Assembly (NCBI RefSeq): GCF_001888185.1
Contig: NZ_CP016364.1
Location: forward strand, 3,038,001 to 3,102,000
DNA from: Phaeobacter porticola
Lineage (GTDB): Bacteria > Pseudomonadota > Alphaproteobacteria > Rhodobacterales > Rhodobacteraceae
Reading direction: 5' to 3'
Length of the DNA stretch: 64,000 bases
The notes under the pieces are model-generated. The model was not told the DNA's origin. It was given only the letters and a program-made list of their open reading frames with translations, and made no database searches. Of the stretch, positions 10,262 to 19,704 are shown piece by piece (the stretch's first letter is position 1; the number at the start of each line of letters is the position of its first letter). The translations under genes and the position numbers were made by a program.

Positions 10262-11908
10262 TCATGACCCCGGCTTTGGAACCTGGCGGCGATAGGCCTC
10301 GGTCAGTGTCTCATCGACCTCAGCAGCCTCGTAGACACCAAGCAGAATTCCCTTACGCGCCGATTTACCCCGGCGCGCGGCAATCTGGGCATCCGACAAT
10401 GTGACCCGCTGTGACATACGCACCCCCCATGCCAATAGGCGATTGTACATCAGGTCGATCACCTCCTGATGCGCATCGGTTTTGGCAAGGTCGACCAGCT
10501 CATCTGGGTCATTTTGAAGATCAAACAGCATTGGCCGCAAACCACCTTCGGCGTGCATGAATTTCCACCGGTCATCAACCACCATGAAAAGCCGCGCGTC
10601 TTTCGGGTCCAACCCCAGCTCCTCCGATAGTGGCAGCGTAGCATAGTCAAATTCGGCAATCGCATGGTCGCGCCAGTCAATTGGCTCGCCATGCAGGAGT
10701 GGCATCAATGATCGCCCCTCAAGAATATGCGGTGCGGGTTCTCCCCCCGCGATCTCCAGAAACGTTGGCAACAAATCAATTGATTCAATCAACGCATCAC
10801 AGATTGTTCCACGTGTGGCATCCGCTGCGCTGCGCGGGTCATAGACAATCAACGGCACTTTGATCGACGGCTCATGAAAAAGGTTTTTTTCTCCCAGCCA
10901 GTGATCCCCAAGGTAGTCACCATGATCTGAGGTGAGCACAATCATAGTGTCTTTCAGGCGGCCCGTAGCTTCCAACCATCCGAATAGATGCCCCATCTGG
11001 TCGTCGGCCTGTTTGATCAGCCCCATATAGGCCGGGATCACCTTTTGGCGGACGTCCTCACGAGAAAAGGCTCGGCCAATCTGATTGTTCATCATACCCG
11101 CAAAAACCGGATGTGCATCGGTCCGTTCAGCGTCACGGCGGACAGCGGGCAACACATGTTCGGGACCATACATATCGTGATATGGCGCAGGTACGATATA
11201 GGGCCAATGAGGTTTGATGTAACTCAGGTGCGCGCACCAAGGTTGATCATCACGTCGCTCTACTGTCTCGATGAAACGCATCGCCTCACGGGTAAGCCAA
11301 GGAGTCTCGCTGTCTTCTTCGGCAATGTTAGCCGGTTGGTCAGCGTTGACCATGAACCAGCCCGAAGCGATATCCTCTCCTATTGCCCCTGCATTGGCAA
11401 AATCGCCCCAGGGGTTGTTACCGGGGTAGCCTTTGGACTTCAGGTATTCGTTATATGGGCTGCGCTTGGAGTCGTAGAACCCGTCCGGCCCCTCTGCCCA
11501 AAGACCATCATCGCGCACAAACGGATCAAAACCACATTCAGATTGCCGAACGCCGATCACGCTGTCGGGCACCAGGCCCAGACGTTGCATGCCATCTGCA
11601 TCTGCAACCATATGTGTCTTGCCAATCAAGTGGCAACTCATCCCGGCTTTGCGCAGATGGTCTCCCATTGTCCATTCACCAACCCGCAGTGGGTAACCAT
11701 TGAACTGCACTCCATGACTGGAAGGGTAGCGCCCAGTATAACTAGACATCCGCGAAGAACCGCAGGTAGGGGATTGCACATAAGCCCGCGTAAACCGCAC
11801 ACCGCGCGCAGCGAGCGCATCTATATGCGGTGTTTTCAGATGTGGATGACCGGCGCAGCTCAGGTAATCGAACCGCAGCTGATCAAACATAATGTAGAGA
11901 ATATTCAT
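10262..11908 (-). CDS. Type I sulfatase / alkaline-phosphatase superfamily hydrolase
   Basis: 548-aa hydrolase of sulfate or phosphonate/phosphate esters. Metal-binding residues are visible in MFDQLRFDYLSCAG near the N-terminus and TSDHGDYLGDHWLGEK in the middle. The formylglycine-type active site is SPTCGSSRMSSYTGRYPSSHG with Cys near 49 and Arg near 53. The third position of the C-x-P/A-x-R core is Ser here. The C-terminal part has an FDLQNDPDELVDLA block typical of sulfatases. No signal peptide is seen, so it is probably cytosolic. The start at 11908 follows a GGGGG ribosome site. Substrate unknown; no sulfatase-maturation gene is in the window. Confidence 0.82.
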   Translation of the reverse strand: MNILYIMFDQLRFDYLSCAGHPHLKTPHIDALAARGVRFTRAYVQSPTCGSSRMSSYTGRYPSSHGVQFNGYPLRVGEWTMGDHLRKAGMSCHLIGKTHMVADADGMQRLGLVPDSVIGVRQSECGFDPFVRDDGLWAEGPDGFYDSKRSPYNEYLKSKGYPGNNPWGDFANAGAIGEDIASGWFMVNADQPANIAEEDSETPWLTREAMRFIETVERRDDQPWCAHLSYIKPHWPYIVPAPYHDMYGPEHVLPAVRRDAERTDAHPVFAGMMNNQIGRAFSREDVRQKVIPAYMGLIKQADDQMGHLFGWLEATGRLKDTMIVLTSDHGDYLGDHWLGEKNLFHEPSIKVPLIVYDPRSAADATRGTICDALIESIDLLPTFLEIAGGEPAPHILEGRSLMPLLHGEPIDWRDHAIAEFDYATLPLSEELGLDPKDARLFMVVDDRWKFMHAEGGLRPMLFDLQNDPDELVDLAKTDAHQEVIDLMYNRLLAWGVRMSQRVTLSDAQIAARRGKSARKGILLGVYEAAEVDETLTEAYRRQVPKPGS

Positions 11909-12222
11909 TCGTCCCCCTAACGAAACGAGCACATATGCGTCCCGTCGCCCAGCGCAGGTCTCGTGGTAGTCAACATGTAAACTGTTTTGAACGCCAGCCT
12001 AAATCCCGCGAGTATCAAGCCCAAACATGGTGAGAAGCCGCACGCGGTGCTCGCTGGAGAAGCGCCTTTTTTACATTTGCGCCTGGCAAACTATTTATTA
12101 GTTACAGGTTTTTCCCATCAAGTGAATTTTGGTTACATATACCTTGATACGAATCGCCCAACCGCATATTACCGACTATATGGTCGGCTTATTTCTTGCC
12201 GCTATGAGGAGACGCACTGCCC
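11909..12222 (+). promoter_or_regulatory. Divergent sulfatase / paaJ control region
   Basis: 314 bp without a gene between the divergent sulfatase and paaJ. A palindrome ACCGAC-TATAT-GGTCGG lies at 12171-12187, about 35 bp before the paaJ start, in an AT-rich stretch (12080-12200) that likely holds the promoter. A GAGGAG ribosome site precedes the ATG at 12223. The half-sites resemble operators of TetR-family PaaR repressors, but no such regulator gene is in the window. Confidence 0.45.
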
Positions 12223-13425
12223 ATGGACGCTTTTATCTGCGACGCAACCCGCACCCCGATCGGACGCTATGGCGGCGCCCTGAGTCAGGTGCGGACCGAC
12301 GATTTGGCATCCCTGCCGATTGCAGCGCTGATCGCGCGCAACCCGGATGTCGACTGGGGCAGCCTTGATGATGTGATCTATGGCGATGCTAACCAGGCAG
12401 GTGAAAGCAACCGCAACGTCGCGCGGATGGCAGCGCTTCTCGCTGGGCTTCCAACATCAGTGCCGGGCACAACGATCAATCGGCTGTGCGCATCTGGCAT
12501 GGATGCGGTGGGTATGGCTGCACGCGGTTTGCGCGCCGGAGACTATGATCTGGCCATTGCTGGCGGTGTCGAGAGCATGAGCCGCGCGCCCTTTGTGATG
12601 CCAAAGGCCACCAGTGCCTTTACCCGCGCCAACGCGGTCTATGACACGACCATTGGCTGGCGTTTCGTGAACCCCAAAATGGAAAAGATGTACGGCACCG
12701 ACTCGATGCCGCAAACCGCAGACAATGTCGCTGAAGACTACGGTGTCAGCCGCGAAGATCAGGATGCCTTTGCGGCGCGTAGCCAGGCTCGGTGGGCTGC
12801 CGCGCAGCAGGCAGGTGTTTTCAAACAGGAAATCACGCCAGTTTCCATTCCCCAGCGCAACGGCGACAATCTGATTGTAAACACAGACGAACACCCCCGC
12901 CCCGGAACATCAGCAGAGAAGCTATCCAGCCTGAGAGGCGTCAATGGAGCGGAGAAGACCGTAACTGCGGGCAATGCTTCTGGTGTCAACGACGGCGCCG
13001 CAGCGATTCTGATGGCCAGCGCCCATGCGGCCAAAACCAACGGGCTGACACCGATCGCGCGTGTAGTAGGCATGGCGGCGGCTGGCGTTGAGCCGCGCGT
13101 GATGGGCATCGGCCCGGTACCGGCCACTCGCAAAGTGCTGGAGCGTGCAGGCCTCAGCATTGAACAAATGGATGTAATTGAGTTGAACGAAGCCTTTGCA
13201 TCCCAGGGGCTCGCCACATTGCGCGAACTTGGCATCGCTGATGATGCACCCCATGTTAACCCCAATGGCGGCGCCATCGCATTGGGGCACCCCTTGGGAA
13301 TGTCCGGTGCGCGATTGGTTCTGACAGCGGCCTACCACTTACAACGCAGCGGCGGACGCTATGCATTGTGCACCATGTGCGTTGGGGTCGGCCAAGGCAC
13401 AGCCCTGGTCCTCGAACGGGTCTAA
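12223..13425 (+). CDS. paaJ: 3-oxoadipyl-CoA / 3-oxo-5,6-dehydrosuberyl-CoA thiolase
   Basis: 400-aa thiolase of the PaaJ/PcaF type, which releases acetyl-CoA and, from 3-oxoadipyl-CoA, succinyl-CoA in phenylacetate degradation. Nucleophile Cys in [15 protein letters not shown] (about residue 90), the family-specific [12 protein letters not shown] stretch, catalytic His in [17 protein letters not shown] and Cys in [18 protein letters not shown]. It leads a plus-strand operon with paaABCDE 66 bp downstream, which supports PaaJ over a beta-ketoadipate PcaF. Confidence 0.92.
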   Translation: MDAFICDATRTPIGRYGGALSQVRTDDLASLPIAALIARNPDVDWGSLDDVIYGDANQAGESNRNVARMAALLAGLPTSVPGTTINRLCASGMDAVGMAARGLRAGDYDLAIAGGVESMSRAPFVMPKATSAFTRANAVYDTTIGWRFVNPKMEKMYGTDSMPQTADNVAEDYGVSREDQDAFAARSQARWAAAQQAGVFKQEITPVSIPQRNGDNLIVNTDEHPRPGTSAEKLSSLRGVNGAEKTVTAGNASGVNDGAAAILMASAHAAKTNGLTPIARVVGMAAAGVEPRVMGIGPVPATRKVLERAGLSIEQMDVIELNEAFASQGLATLRELGIADDAPHVNPNGGAIALGHPLGMSGARLVLTAAYHLQRSGGRYALCTMCVGVGQGTALVLERV

Positions 13426-13491
13426 CCTGCAACAAATAAAGCCTGACGCCCAGATCTGGGTCAGACATTTGGAGAGATTGGAGTTCTGACT

Positions 13492-14484
13492 ATGTATGCA
13501 CAGATGGTAAAAGCCACCGGCTCTGACGTGAAATCGCTGGAAGATATGACGGACGAAGAACGCGCCTTTCAGGAGCGGATCGACCGGGATGAAAAAATCG
13601 AACCTAAGGAATGGATGCCCGAAGGGTATCGCAAGACGCTGATCCGCCAGATTGGTCAACATGCGCATTCCGAGATCGTCGGCCAGCTGCCCGAAGGTAA
13701 CTGGATCACCCGCGCCCCGACGCTGGAGCGAAAGGCGATACTGCTGGCCAAAGTGCAGGATGAAGCAGGCCATGGTCTGTACCTTTACTGCGCGGCAGAA
13801 ACTCTGGGCGTATCCCGCGATGAACTGACCGAGATGTTGCTGGATGGGCGTATGAAGTACTCTTCTATCTTCAACTATCCGACGCTGACATGGGCAGATA
13901 TGGGCGCTGTCGGCTGGCTGGTTGATGGCGCGGCAATCATGAATCAGGTGCCGCTGCAACGCACCTCTTATGGCCCGTACGCCCGCGCAATGGTCCGCAT
14001 TTGCAAAGAAGAGAGCTTTCACCAGAGGCAAGGGTATGATGCCATCCGCAAGATGGCCGAGGGCACACCAGCCCAAAAGAAGATGGCGCAGGATGCGCTG
14101 AACCGGTTCTGGTACCCCTCGCTGATGATGTTTGGTCCCTCCGACAAGGATTCTGTGCATTCAGCGCAATCGATGGCCTGGAAGATCAAGATGAACACTA
14201 ATGACGAGCTGCGTCAGAAGTTTGTCGATCAGACTGTGCCTCAGGCAGAATACCTAGGCCTGACCGTTCCAGATCCCGATCTAAAATGGAACGAGGACCG
14301 TGGGCACTATGATTTCTCCCAGCCTGACTGGTCCGAGTTCTTCGACGTGTTGAAAGGTAACGGCCCTTGTAACGTCGATCGCCTTGCCGCGCGTAACAAG
14401 GCCTGGGACGATGGCAGATGGGTCCGCGATGGGCTGATGGCCCATGCCCAGAAGAAATCCGCGCGAAAACACGCAGCCGAATAA
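13492..14484 (+). CDS. paaA: 1,2-phenylacetyl-CoA epoxidase catalytic subunit
   Basis: Diiron oxygenase subunit of the PaaABCE multicomponent enzyme that epoxidises the ring of phenylacetyl-CoA. 330 aa, standard length. Both metal-binding ExxH helices are intact: DEAGH at about 90-94 and KEESFHQRQ at about 172-180, with a further Glu in TLERKAI near 79. The segment [11 protein letters not shown] and [11 protein letters not shown] is highly typical. First of the paaABCDE genes and probably co-transcribed with paaJ. Confidence 0.96.
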   Translation: MYAQMVKATGSDVKSLEDMTDEERAFQERIDRDEKIEPKEWMPEGYRKTLIRQIGQHAHSEIVGQLPEGNWITRAPTLERKAILLAKVQDEAGHGLYLYCAAETLGVSRDELTEMLLDGRMKYSSIFNYPTLTWADMGAVGWLVDGAAIMNQVPLQRTSYGPYARAMVRICKEESFHQRQGYDAIRKMAEGTPAQKKMAQDALNRFWYPSLMMFGPSDKDSVHSAQSMAWKIKMNTNDELRQKFVDQTVPQAEYLGLTVPDPDLKWNEDRGHYDFSQPDWSEFFDVLKGNGPCNVDRLAARNKAWDDGRWVRDGLMAHAQKKSARKHAAE

Positions 14485-14555
14485 CCCCAAGCATTCCAGC
14501 CCTGACCGCTGTCATCGTCGGCGCGGCGGCCCCCTCAGCCAGGAGGAAATGAGAC

Positions 14556-14840
14556 ATGAAAAACGAATGGCCCCTTTGGGAGATCTTCATCCGTGGCCAG
14601 CATGGCCTGAGCCATCGCCACGTGGGCTCACTGCATGCGCCTGACGCAGAGATGGCCATCAAGAACGCCCGAGATGTTTACACCCGCCGCAATGAAGGTG
14701 TGTCGATCTGGGTGGTCGAAGCCAATCACATCGCCGCTTCCTCGCCCAGTGACAAAGGTCCACTTTATGAGCCGTCAGAGAGCAAGGTCTACCGCCACCC
14801 AACCTTCTTCGACATTCCGGATGAAGTGGGGGCAATGTGA
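14556..14840 (+). CDS. paaB: 1,2-phenylacetyl-CoA epoxidase subunit B
   Basis: 94-aa small structural subunit of the epoxidase complex. Starts MKNEWPLWEIFIRGQHGLSH and contains the family block HVGSLHAPDAEMAIKNARDV and the C-terminal YRHPTFFDIPDEVG. It is required for complex assembly in characterised PaaABCE systems. Preceded by AGGAGG. Its stop overlaps the paaC start by four bases (ATGTGATG). Confidence 0.96.
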   Translation: MKNEWPLWEIFIRGQHGLSHRHVGSLHAPDAEMAIKNARDVYTRRNEGVSIWVVEANHIAASSPSDKGPLYEPSESKVYRHPTFFDIPDEVGAM

Positions 14841-15613
14841 TGGCTGCAGCGCTTAGCCAGAATGAAGCCTTCCTGCAGTTCCTGCTGCGAATGGGCGACA
14901 ACACCCTAATCCTTGGCCATCGGGTCAGCGAGTGGTGTGGCCTCGCACCCGTTCTGGAAGAGGATATCGCGCTGGCCAACACCGCGCTGGATCTGATCGG
15001 CCAGACCCAGATGTGGCTTGGTCTCGCTGCCGAAGTTCAGGGAGACGGAAAATCTGCGGACGACCTCGCCTTTCTCCGCGATGCTTGGGATTTCCGCAAT
15101 GTGCTGCTTGTCGAGATGCCCAATGGCAACTTTGGCCGGACCTTGATGCGCCAGTTCCTGTTCGATGCCTGGCACTCGATCCAGCTCGGCCGGTTGATGA
15201 CCTCAAGCGACGCACGCGTCGCGGCCATTGCCGAAAAGGCCAGCAAGGAAGTTGCTTACCACCTGGAACGGTCGGCTGAAACAATTGTTGGGCTGGGCGA
15301 CGGCACCGATGAAAGCCACGACCGGATGCAGGCGGCCCTAGATTACCTCTGGCCATACGTGGGTGAGATGTTCCAATCCGATGACATCGACGCAAAAATG
15401 GTAACGGCGGGTATCGCGGCCGACCCAGCCTCGCTGCGCGAGGAGTTCGACACATTGGTCACCCGCATCCTTACAAATGCAACGCTGACCATCCCGGAAA
15501 GCCGCTTTGGCCACAAAGGCGGGAGAACAGGTCAAATGCACAGCGAGCATCTAGGCCACATGCTGGCGCAGATGCAATGGCTGCAACGCGCCTATCCCGG
15601 AGCGCAATGGTAA
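14837..15613 (+). CDS. paaC: 1,2-phenylacetyl-CoA epoxidase structural subunit
   Basis: 258-aa ferritin-fold subunit that pairs with PaaA. It shows the typical LLRMGDNTLILGHRVSEWCG start, ANTALDLIGQTQMWLGLAAEVQG and MPNGNFGRTLMRQFLFDAW. Diiron ligands are incomplete, as is normal for PaaC, which holds PaaA in shape rather than binding the metals. Overlaps paaB, indicating coupled translation. Confidence 0.96.
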   Translation: MMAAALSQNEAFLQFLLRMGDNTLILGHRVSEWCGLAPVLEEDIALANTALDLIGQTQMWLGLAAEVQGDGKSADDLAFLRDAWDFRNVLLVEMPNGNFGRTLMRQFLFDAWHSIQLGRLMTSSDARVAAIAEKASKEVAYHLERSAETIVGLGDGTDESHDRMQAALDYLWPYVGEMFQSDDIDAKMVTAGIAADPASLREEFDTLVTRILTNATLTIPESRFGHKGGRTGQMHSEHLGHMLAQMQWLQRAYPGAQW

Positions 15614-15692
15614 CGCGTAACGGGCGGGGCGCATTTGTTGCCCCCACTTTGCCAGACATCCGCGCCGCAGCCCAGCCAATGAGGTGGCTTAC

Positions 15693-16166
15693 ATGAGCCA
15701 GACAAGAGACCGACCCAGCCTGGAGAAAATTTGGGAATGGCTTGATAGCATACCGGATCCCGAGATACCGGTCATTTCGCTGGTGGACCTTGGCATCATC
15801 AGAGATGTGGGTTGGAACGACGAGACATTGATTGTCACTGTCACCCCGACCTATTCCGGGTGTCCGGCAACTGCTGTGATCGCCATGGATATCGAAACTG
15901 CGCTACGCGGATACGGAATCGGGAAACTGGAGCTGAAAACGCAGATCTCTCCGGCCTGGACCACCGATTGGCTGTCTGAAAAGGGTCGCACCCAGTTGGA
16001 AGAATACGGTATTGCGCCGCCTCAGGCAGCAGGCGGCCCAGACAAATGTCCACGTTGTGGCAGCCACTCCGTTACCAAAGTCAGCCAGTTCGGCTCGACC
16101 CCTTGCAAGGCACACTGGCGCTGTCAGGACTGCCTGGAACCCTTTGACTATTTCAAGTGCATCTGA
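15693..16166 (+). CDS. paaD: Phenylacetate pathway Fe-S maturation protein (MIP18/DUF59 family)
   Basis: 157-aa DUF59 protein thought to help assemble iron-sulfur or diiron centres of the epoxidase system. The N-terminal MIP18-like fold has DPEIPVISLVDLGIIRDV and the conserved TPTYSGCPAT cysteine. The C-terminus carries a CPRCGS...CKAHWRCQDCLEPFDYFKC zinc-ribbon-like set. I prefer the ATG at 15693 (GAGG eight bases upstream) to the in-frame GTG at 15684. Confidence 0.93.
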   Translation: MSQTRDRPSLEKIWEWLDSIPDPEIPVISLVDLGIIRDVGWNDETLIVTVTPTYSGCPATAVIAMDIETALRGYGIGKLELKTQISPAWTTDWLSEKGRTQLEEYGIAPPQAAGGPDKCPRCGSHSVTKVSQFGSTPCKAHWRCQDCLEPFDYFKCI

Positions 16167-16176
16167 GGAGAGCCCC

Positions 16177-17250
16177 ATGGCGCGCTTTCACGACCTGGAA
16201 GTAACCGACGTCCGCAAAACCATCCGCGATGCGGTGGTTGTATCGCTAAAGCCTGTGAACGGTGCCGCAGCAGAGTTCGATTTCACCCAAGGACAGTATC
16301 TGACCTTTCGCCGTGATTTCGACGGTGAGGAGGTACGCCGCAGCTACTCCATATGTGCAGGCAAGGACGACGGCATCCTTCAGGTCGGCATCAAACGTGT
16401 AAATGGTGGCGCCTTTTCGACTTGGGCCAATACCGAGCTGCAAACAGGCGACACCCTGCAAGCGATGCCCCCAATGGGCACCTTCTTTACGCCGCTGGAT
16501 GCTGCTGCAGCCAAAACCTATCTCGGCTTTGCGGGCGGGTCGGGCATCACGCCGGTTCTCTCGATTCTCAAAACCACTCTGGCTGCGGAACCGCAGGCCT
16601 CCTTTACGCTGGTCTATGCCAATCGGGGCGTTAACACGATCATGTTCCGCGAAGAGCTGGAGGATCTGAAGAACCTATATATGGGGCGTTTCAACGTGAT
16701 CCACATATTGGAGAGCGATGCACAAGACATCGACCTGTTCACCGGCTTGGTGACCGAGGAGAAATGTGCGCAACTCTTCGAGCGGTGGATCGACGTAAAG
16801 TCAGTTGATACAGCGTTCATCTGCGGACCAGAGCCGATGATGCTAGGCATCGCCAGTGCCCTACGCTCAGCTGGTTTAACGGACAACCAGATCAAGTTTG
16901 AACTTTTTGCTTCGGCTCAACCGGGCCGTGCCAAGCGCGATGTATCTGCGCAGACCGCATCGGATAGCGATCATCAGACCACCCTGCGGGTTACCCTGGA
17001 TGGGGCCACACAGACGGTTGAAATGCGCAAGGACGCAACGGTACTTGATGCAGCTTTGGACAATGCGATGGATGCCCCTTATGCCTGCAAGGCAGGCGTC
17101 TGCTCCACCTGTCGATGCAAGGTGATCGAAGGTGAGGTAGAGATGATCGCGAACCATGCGCTAGAGGACTACGAGGTCGAAAAGGGTTATGTACTGTCCT
17201 GTCAGGCCTACCCGGTCAGTGACCGCGTGGTGGTGGACTACGACCAATAG
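16177..17250 (+). CDS. paaE: 1,2-phenylacetyl-CoA epoxidase reductase subunit
   Basis: 357-aa electron-transfer subunit passing electrons from NAD(P)H through FAD and a plant-type [2Fe-2S] cluster to PaaA. FAD domain with RRSYSICAG, NAD domain with FAGGSGITPVLSILKTTL and CGPEPMMLG, and C-terminal ferredoxin domain with the cluster motif PYACKAGVCSTCRCKV plus a later SCQAYP cysteine. Starts 10 bp after paaD with GAGGAG upstream. Confidence 0.95.
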   Translation: MARFHDLEVTDVRKTIRDAVVVSLKPVNGAAAEFDFTQGQYLTFRRDFDGEEVRRSYSICAGKDDGILQVGIKRVNGGAFSTWANTELQTGDTLQAMPPMGTFFTPLDAAAAKTYLGFAGGSGITPVLSILKTTLAAEPQASFTLVYANRGVNTIMFREELEDLKNLYMGRFNVIHILESDAQDIDLFTGLVTEEKCAQLFERWIDVKSVDTAFICGPEPMMLGIASALRSAGLTDNQIKFELFASAQPGRAKRDVSAQTASDSDHQTTLRVTLDGATQTVEMRKDATVLDAALDNAMDAPYACKAGVCSTCRCKVIEGEVEMIANHALEDYEVEKGYVLSCQAYPVSDRVVVDYDQ

Positions 17251-17296
17251 CCCGCTAGGTACAGCGCAACCGCAACGACAAGAGGGACATATCGAG

Positions 17297-18064
17297 ATGA
17301 GCGATGAGATGAGCATTGAGGGCTATCTGGCAGCAGGTGGCGTTCTCAGCAATCCAACCAATGTCCCCCCACGCTATCGCGCCGAGCTGATGAAGATCAT
17401 GGCCAGTTTTGTCGATAGCGCGCTGGCTGGCGCTGCCGGGTTTGTCGACATCATCAACGAGGGACCCGGCATCAAATCACGGATGGCCGCCGCTCGGATC
17501 GTGCTGGAGAAGACCTCCAACGCCGACAAGGTTCTTCAGGTTATGGGTGATTTCGGCGCCGACACCGAACGCTATGTGGACCACCACCCTTGGACTGCAC
17601 GGCTCGCGCGTGAAGAGGCGTTTGACCAAGGTCATTCCAAACACGACAGGCGGTTGGCCGTGTTCAACTACCCGCTGGAAGGCTGGGCAGATGCCGTGGT
17701 AATGAACCTGTTGATGGGGCGTGCAGTCGCCGTGCAGCTGGCGGAACTTTCGCTGGTCTCTTATCAGCCTCTCGCCGAAGCCTTTCGTACCATTGCCCCG
17801 ATAGAGGCACATCACGGTCGTCTCGCACATGAAGGCCTGTCACGACTGGTACAGGAGGGCGATATCGGTATGTTGCAGGATTCTATAGAATATTGGTGGC
17901 CGCGGGTCGCCATCAGTTTTGGCACGGATACCCCCGAGAAATTCGACGCTCTCTGCGCTTTTGGACTGCGCCATCGCAGCAACGCGGAACTGCGTGCCCG
18001 CTGGCAAAGCGAAATGCGTGCTGTCCTGCGCGAGCTGGGCTTGGACGCACCCGAAATAGCCTGA
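17297..18064 (+). CDS. PaaA/PaaC-like ferritin-fold protein following paaE
   Basis: 255-aa protein not usually counted as part of the epoxidase. By eye it aligns with PaaA: NYPLEGWADAVVMNLL matches PaaA's [16 protein letters not shown], and LVSYQPLAEAF...APIEAHHGRLAHEG matches [10 protein letters not shown]...[11 protein letters not shown], keeping one ExxH motif (about 170-173). The first ExxH found in PaaA appears absent (EKTSNADKV in its place), so the diiron site may be degenerate, as in PaaC. It lies 46 bp after paaE in the same orientation, so it is probably an operon member. Function unknown; it may be an accessory or alternative subunit. Confidence 0.8.
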   Translation: MSDEMSIEGYLAAGGVLSNPTNVPPRYRAELMKIMASFVDSALAGAAGFVDIINEGPGIKSRMAAARIVLEKTSNADKVLQVMGDFGADTERYVDHHPWTARLAREEAFDQGHSKHDRRLAVFNYPLEGWADAVVMNLLMGRAVAVQLAELSLVSYQPLAEAFRTIAPIEAHHGRLAHEGLSRLVQEGDIGMLQDSIEYWWPRVAISFGTDTPEKFDALCAFGLRHRSNAELRARWQSEMRAVLRELGLDAPEIA

Positions 18065-18196
18065 TCCAGCTCCTTTTGCCCATCGGTAATGCCCCAGGTG
18101 CGCGTCCAGCTGGAAACCAGGAAAAGGTCTGGACGACTGACCCATTGCGTCCTAGGGTCAACCAATTCCAGCACATCTAATATGACGAGGCCCGGC

Positions 18197-19063
18197 ATGG
18201 CGATCAGCAAAACCATTCGCACCTATTTCAACGGTAGCTGGCACGATGGTGATGTCGCGATCATGCATGCCGCAGATCATGCGGCCTGGCTTGGGTCCTC
18301 TGTCTTTGATGGCGCACGGCTGTTTGATGGTGTGACGCCCGATCTTGATCTGCATTGCGCCCGCGCCAATGCCTCTACCTATGCGTTGATGATGGCGCCA
18401 ACCATATCTGTCGATGACATGGTCGGCATAGCACAGGAAGGGTTGGCGCAGTTCGCGCCCGGCTCCGCCGTTTATATCCGCCCCATGTACTGGGCCACCG
18501 GAGGCGACTCCACCATGATCGCCCCAGAACCAGATAGCACCCAATTCGCGCTCTGCCTTGAGGAAATCCCGATGGCAGCCGCCTCCGCCTCGGCAACCTT
18601 GACACGCACCTCTTTCCGCAGACCTGTATTGGAAAGCGCGGTTGTAAATGCCAAGGCTGGCTGTCTCTACCCGAACAACGCCCGTATGTTGCGCGAAGCA
18701 CACGCCAAAGGATTCAGCAACGCTCTTGCCCTAGACGCAATGGGAAATGTCGCCGAAACAGCCACCGCCAATATCTTTATGGTGCGCGACGGCGAGGTCT
18801 TCACCCCGATTGCCAATGGCACCTTTCTCGCAGGCATAACCCGCGCCCGCCACATCGCCAATCTACGCGCAGATGGAGTCACCGTTCATGAAGCCGTTCT
18901 AGGCTACAAGGATTTTGAAGAGGCCGATGAGGTCTTTATGTCCGGCAATATGAGCAAGGTCACGCCCGTGACTGCCTTTGATGACCGCCAGTACAAGATT
19001 GGGCCCATCGCCAAACGCGCCCGCCAGCTTTACTGGGATTGGGCGACGAGCATGCGCGATTAA
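18197..19063 (+). CDS. Branched-chain amino acid aminotransferase-like (class IV PLP enzyme)
   Basis: 288-aa class IV aminotransferase. Starts KTIRTYFNGSWHDGD, the PLP lysine is in VVNAKAGCLYPNN, and the cofactor-phosphate segments are LDAMGNVAETATANIFMV and NGTFLAGITRAR. It probably transfers amino groups between branched-chain 2-oxo acids and glutamate, although D-amino-acid or aminodeoxychorismate-lyase-like roles are possible in this fold. The ATG at 18197 is favoured over 18182 because GAGG lies six bases upstream. A 132-bp gap separates it from the paa operon. Confidence 0.85.
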   Translation: MAISKTIRTYFNGSWHDGDVAIMHAADHAAWLGSSVFDGARLFDGVTPDLDLHCARANASTYALMMAPTISVDDMVGIAQEGLAQFAPGSAVYIRPMYWATGGDSTMIAPEPDSTQFALCLEEIPMAAASASATLTRTSFRRPVLESAVVNAKAGCLYPNNARMLREAHAKGFSNALALDAMGNVAETATANIFMVRDGEVFTPIANGTFLAGITRARHIANLRADGVTVHEAVLGYKDFEEADEVFMSGNMSKVTPVTAFDDRQYKIGPIAKRARQLYWDWATSMRD

Positions 19064-19149
19064 TCACGCAGACATAACGCCGCGCGCAGATCTATTGCAC
19101 CACAGGATCGCTTGCGCCATGATCCAACCCGAACAACCAGAGGATCAGT

Positions 19150-19605
19150 ATGCGCAAATTTCTTGTGGTATTGGATGACAGCCGAGAATGCCTGAATGCG
19201 ATGCGTTTTGCTGCTATGCGCGCCGCTAAAACGGGTGGCGGGGTTGAGATCCTGTCTGTGATTCCGCCAGATGAGTTCAACCACTGGATTGGTGTCGGCG
19301 AGGTCATGCGAGAAGAGGCGCGCGAGCGAATTCATGCTCATTTCGAGGTTTTCGCCAAATGGATGCGGGACCGCCAAGGCATTGAACCCAAATTGGTCAT
19401 TCGCGAGGGCGAAGCAGTGCCGGAAATCATTGCCCAAATCGATTCCGATCCCGAAATCGGTGTTCTGGTGCTTGGAGCTGGAGATGATCGCAAGGGGCCC
19501 GGCCCCTTGGTCACTCAGCTGAGCCGGTCTTCCGGCAGCCTTCCGGTCCCGATCACCATCGTACCCGGTGATCTTTCAAAAGAAAAACTGGAAGCGATCA
19601 CCTGA
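19150..19605 (+). CDS. Universal stress protein, UspA family
   Basis: 151-aa single-domain Usp protein. N-terminal MRKFLVVLDDSRECLNAMRFAAMRAAKTGG and C-terminal VLVLGAGDDRKGPGPLVTQL...PVPITIVPGD correspond to the nucleotide-binding fold, although the usual G-x2-G-x9-G-S/T motif is only approximate. Cytosolic; role in stress tolerance inferred from the family only. An 18-bp palindrome AGCGATCA-CC-TGATCGCT at 19593-19610 spans its stop codon and might act as an mRNA 3' hairpin. Confidence 0.85.
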   Translation: MRKFLVVLDDSRECLNAMRFAAMRAAKTGGGVEILSVIPPDEFNHWIGVGEVMREEARERIHAHFEVFAKWMRDRQGIEPKLVIREGEAVPEIIAQIDSDPEIGVLVLGAGDDRKGPGPLVTQLSRSSGSLPVPITIVPGDLSKEKLEAIT

Positions 19606-19704
19606 TCGCTATCAGCCTGCCAGTACGATTCAGACTTTGGCCCGATGCCCGGCTTGGAACGAAAAATGCCAGCCCAGCCAGACGCAGCTCATGTTTGAAT
19701 CGCA

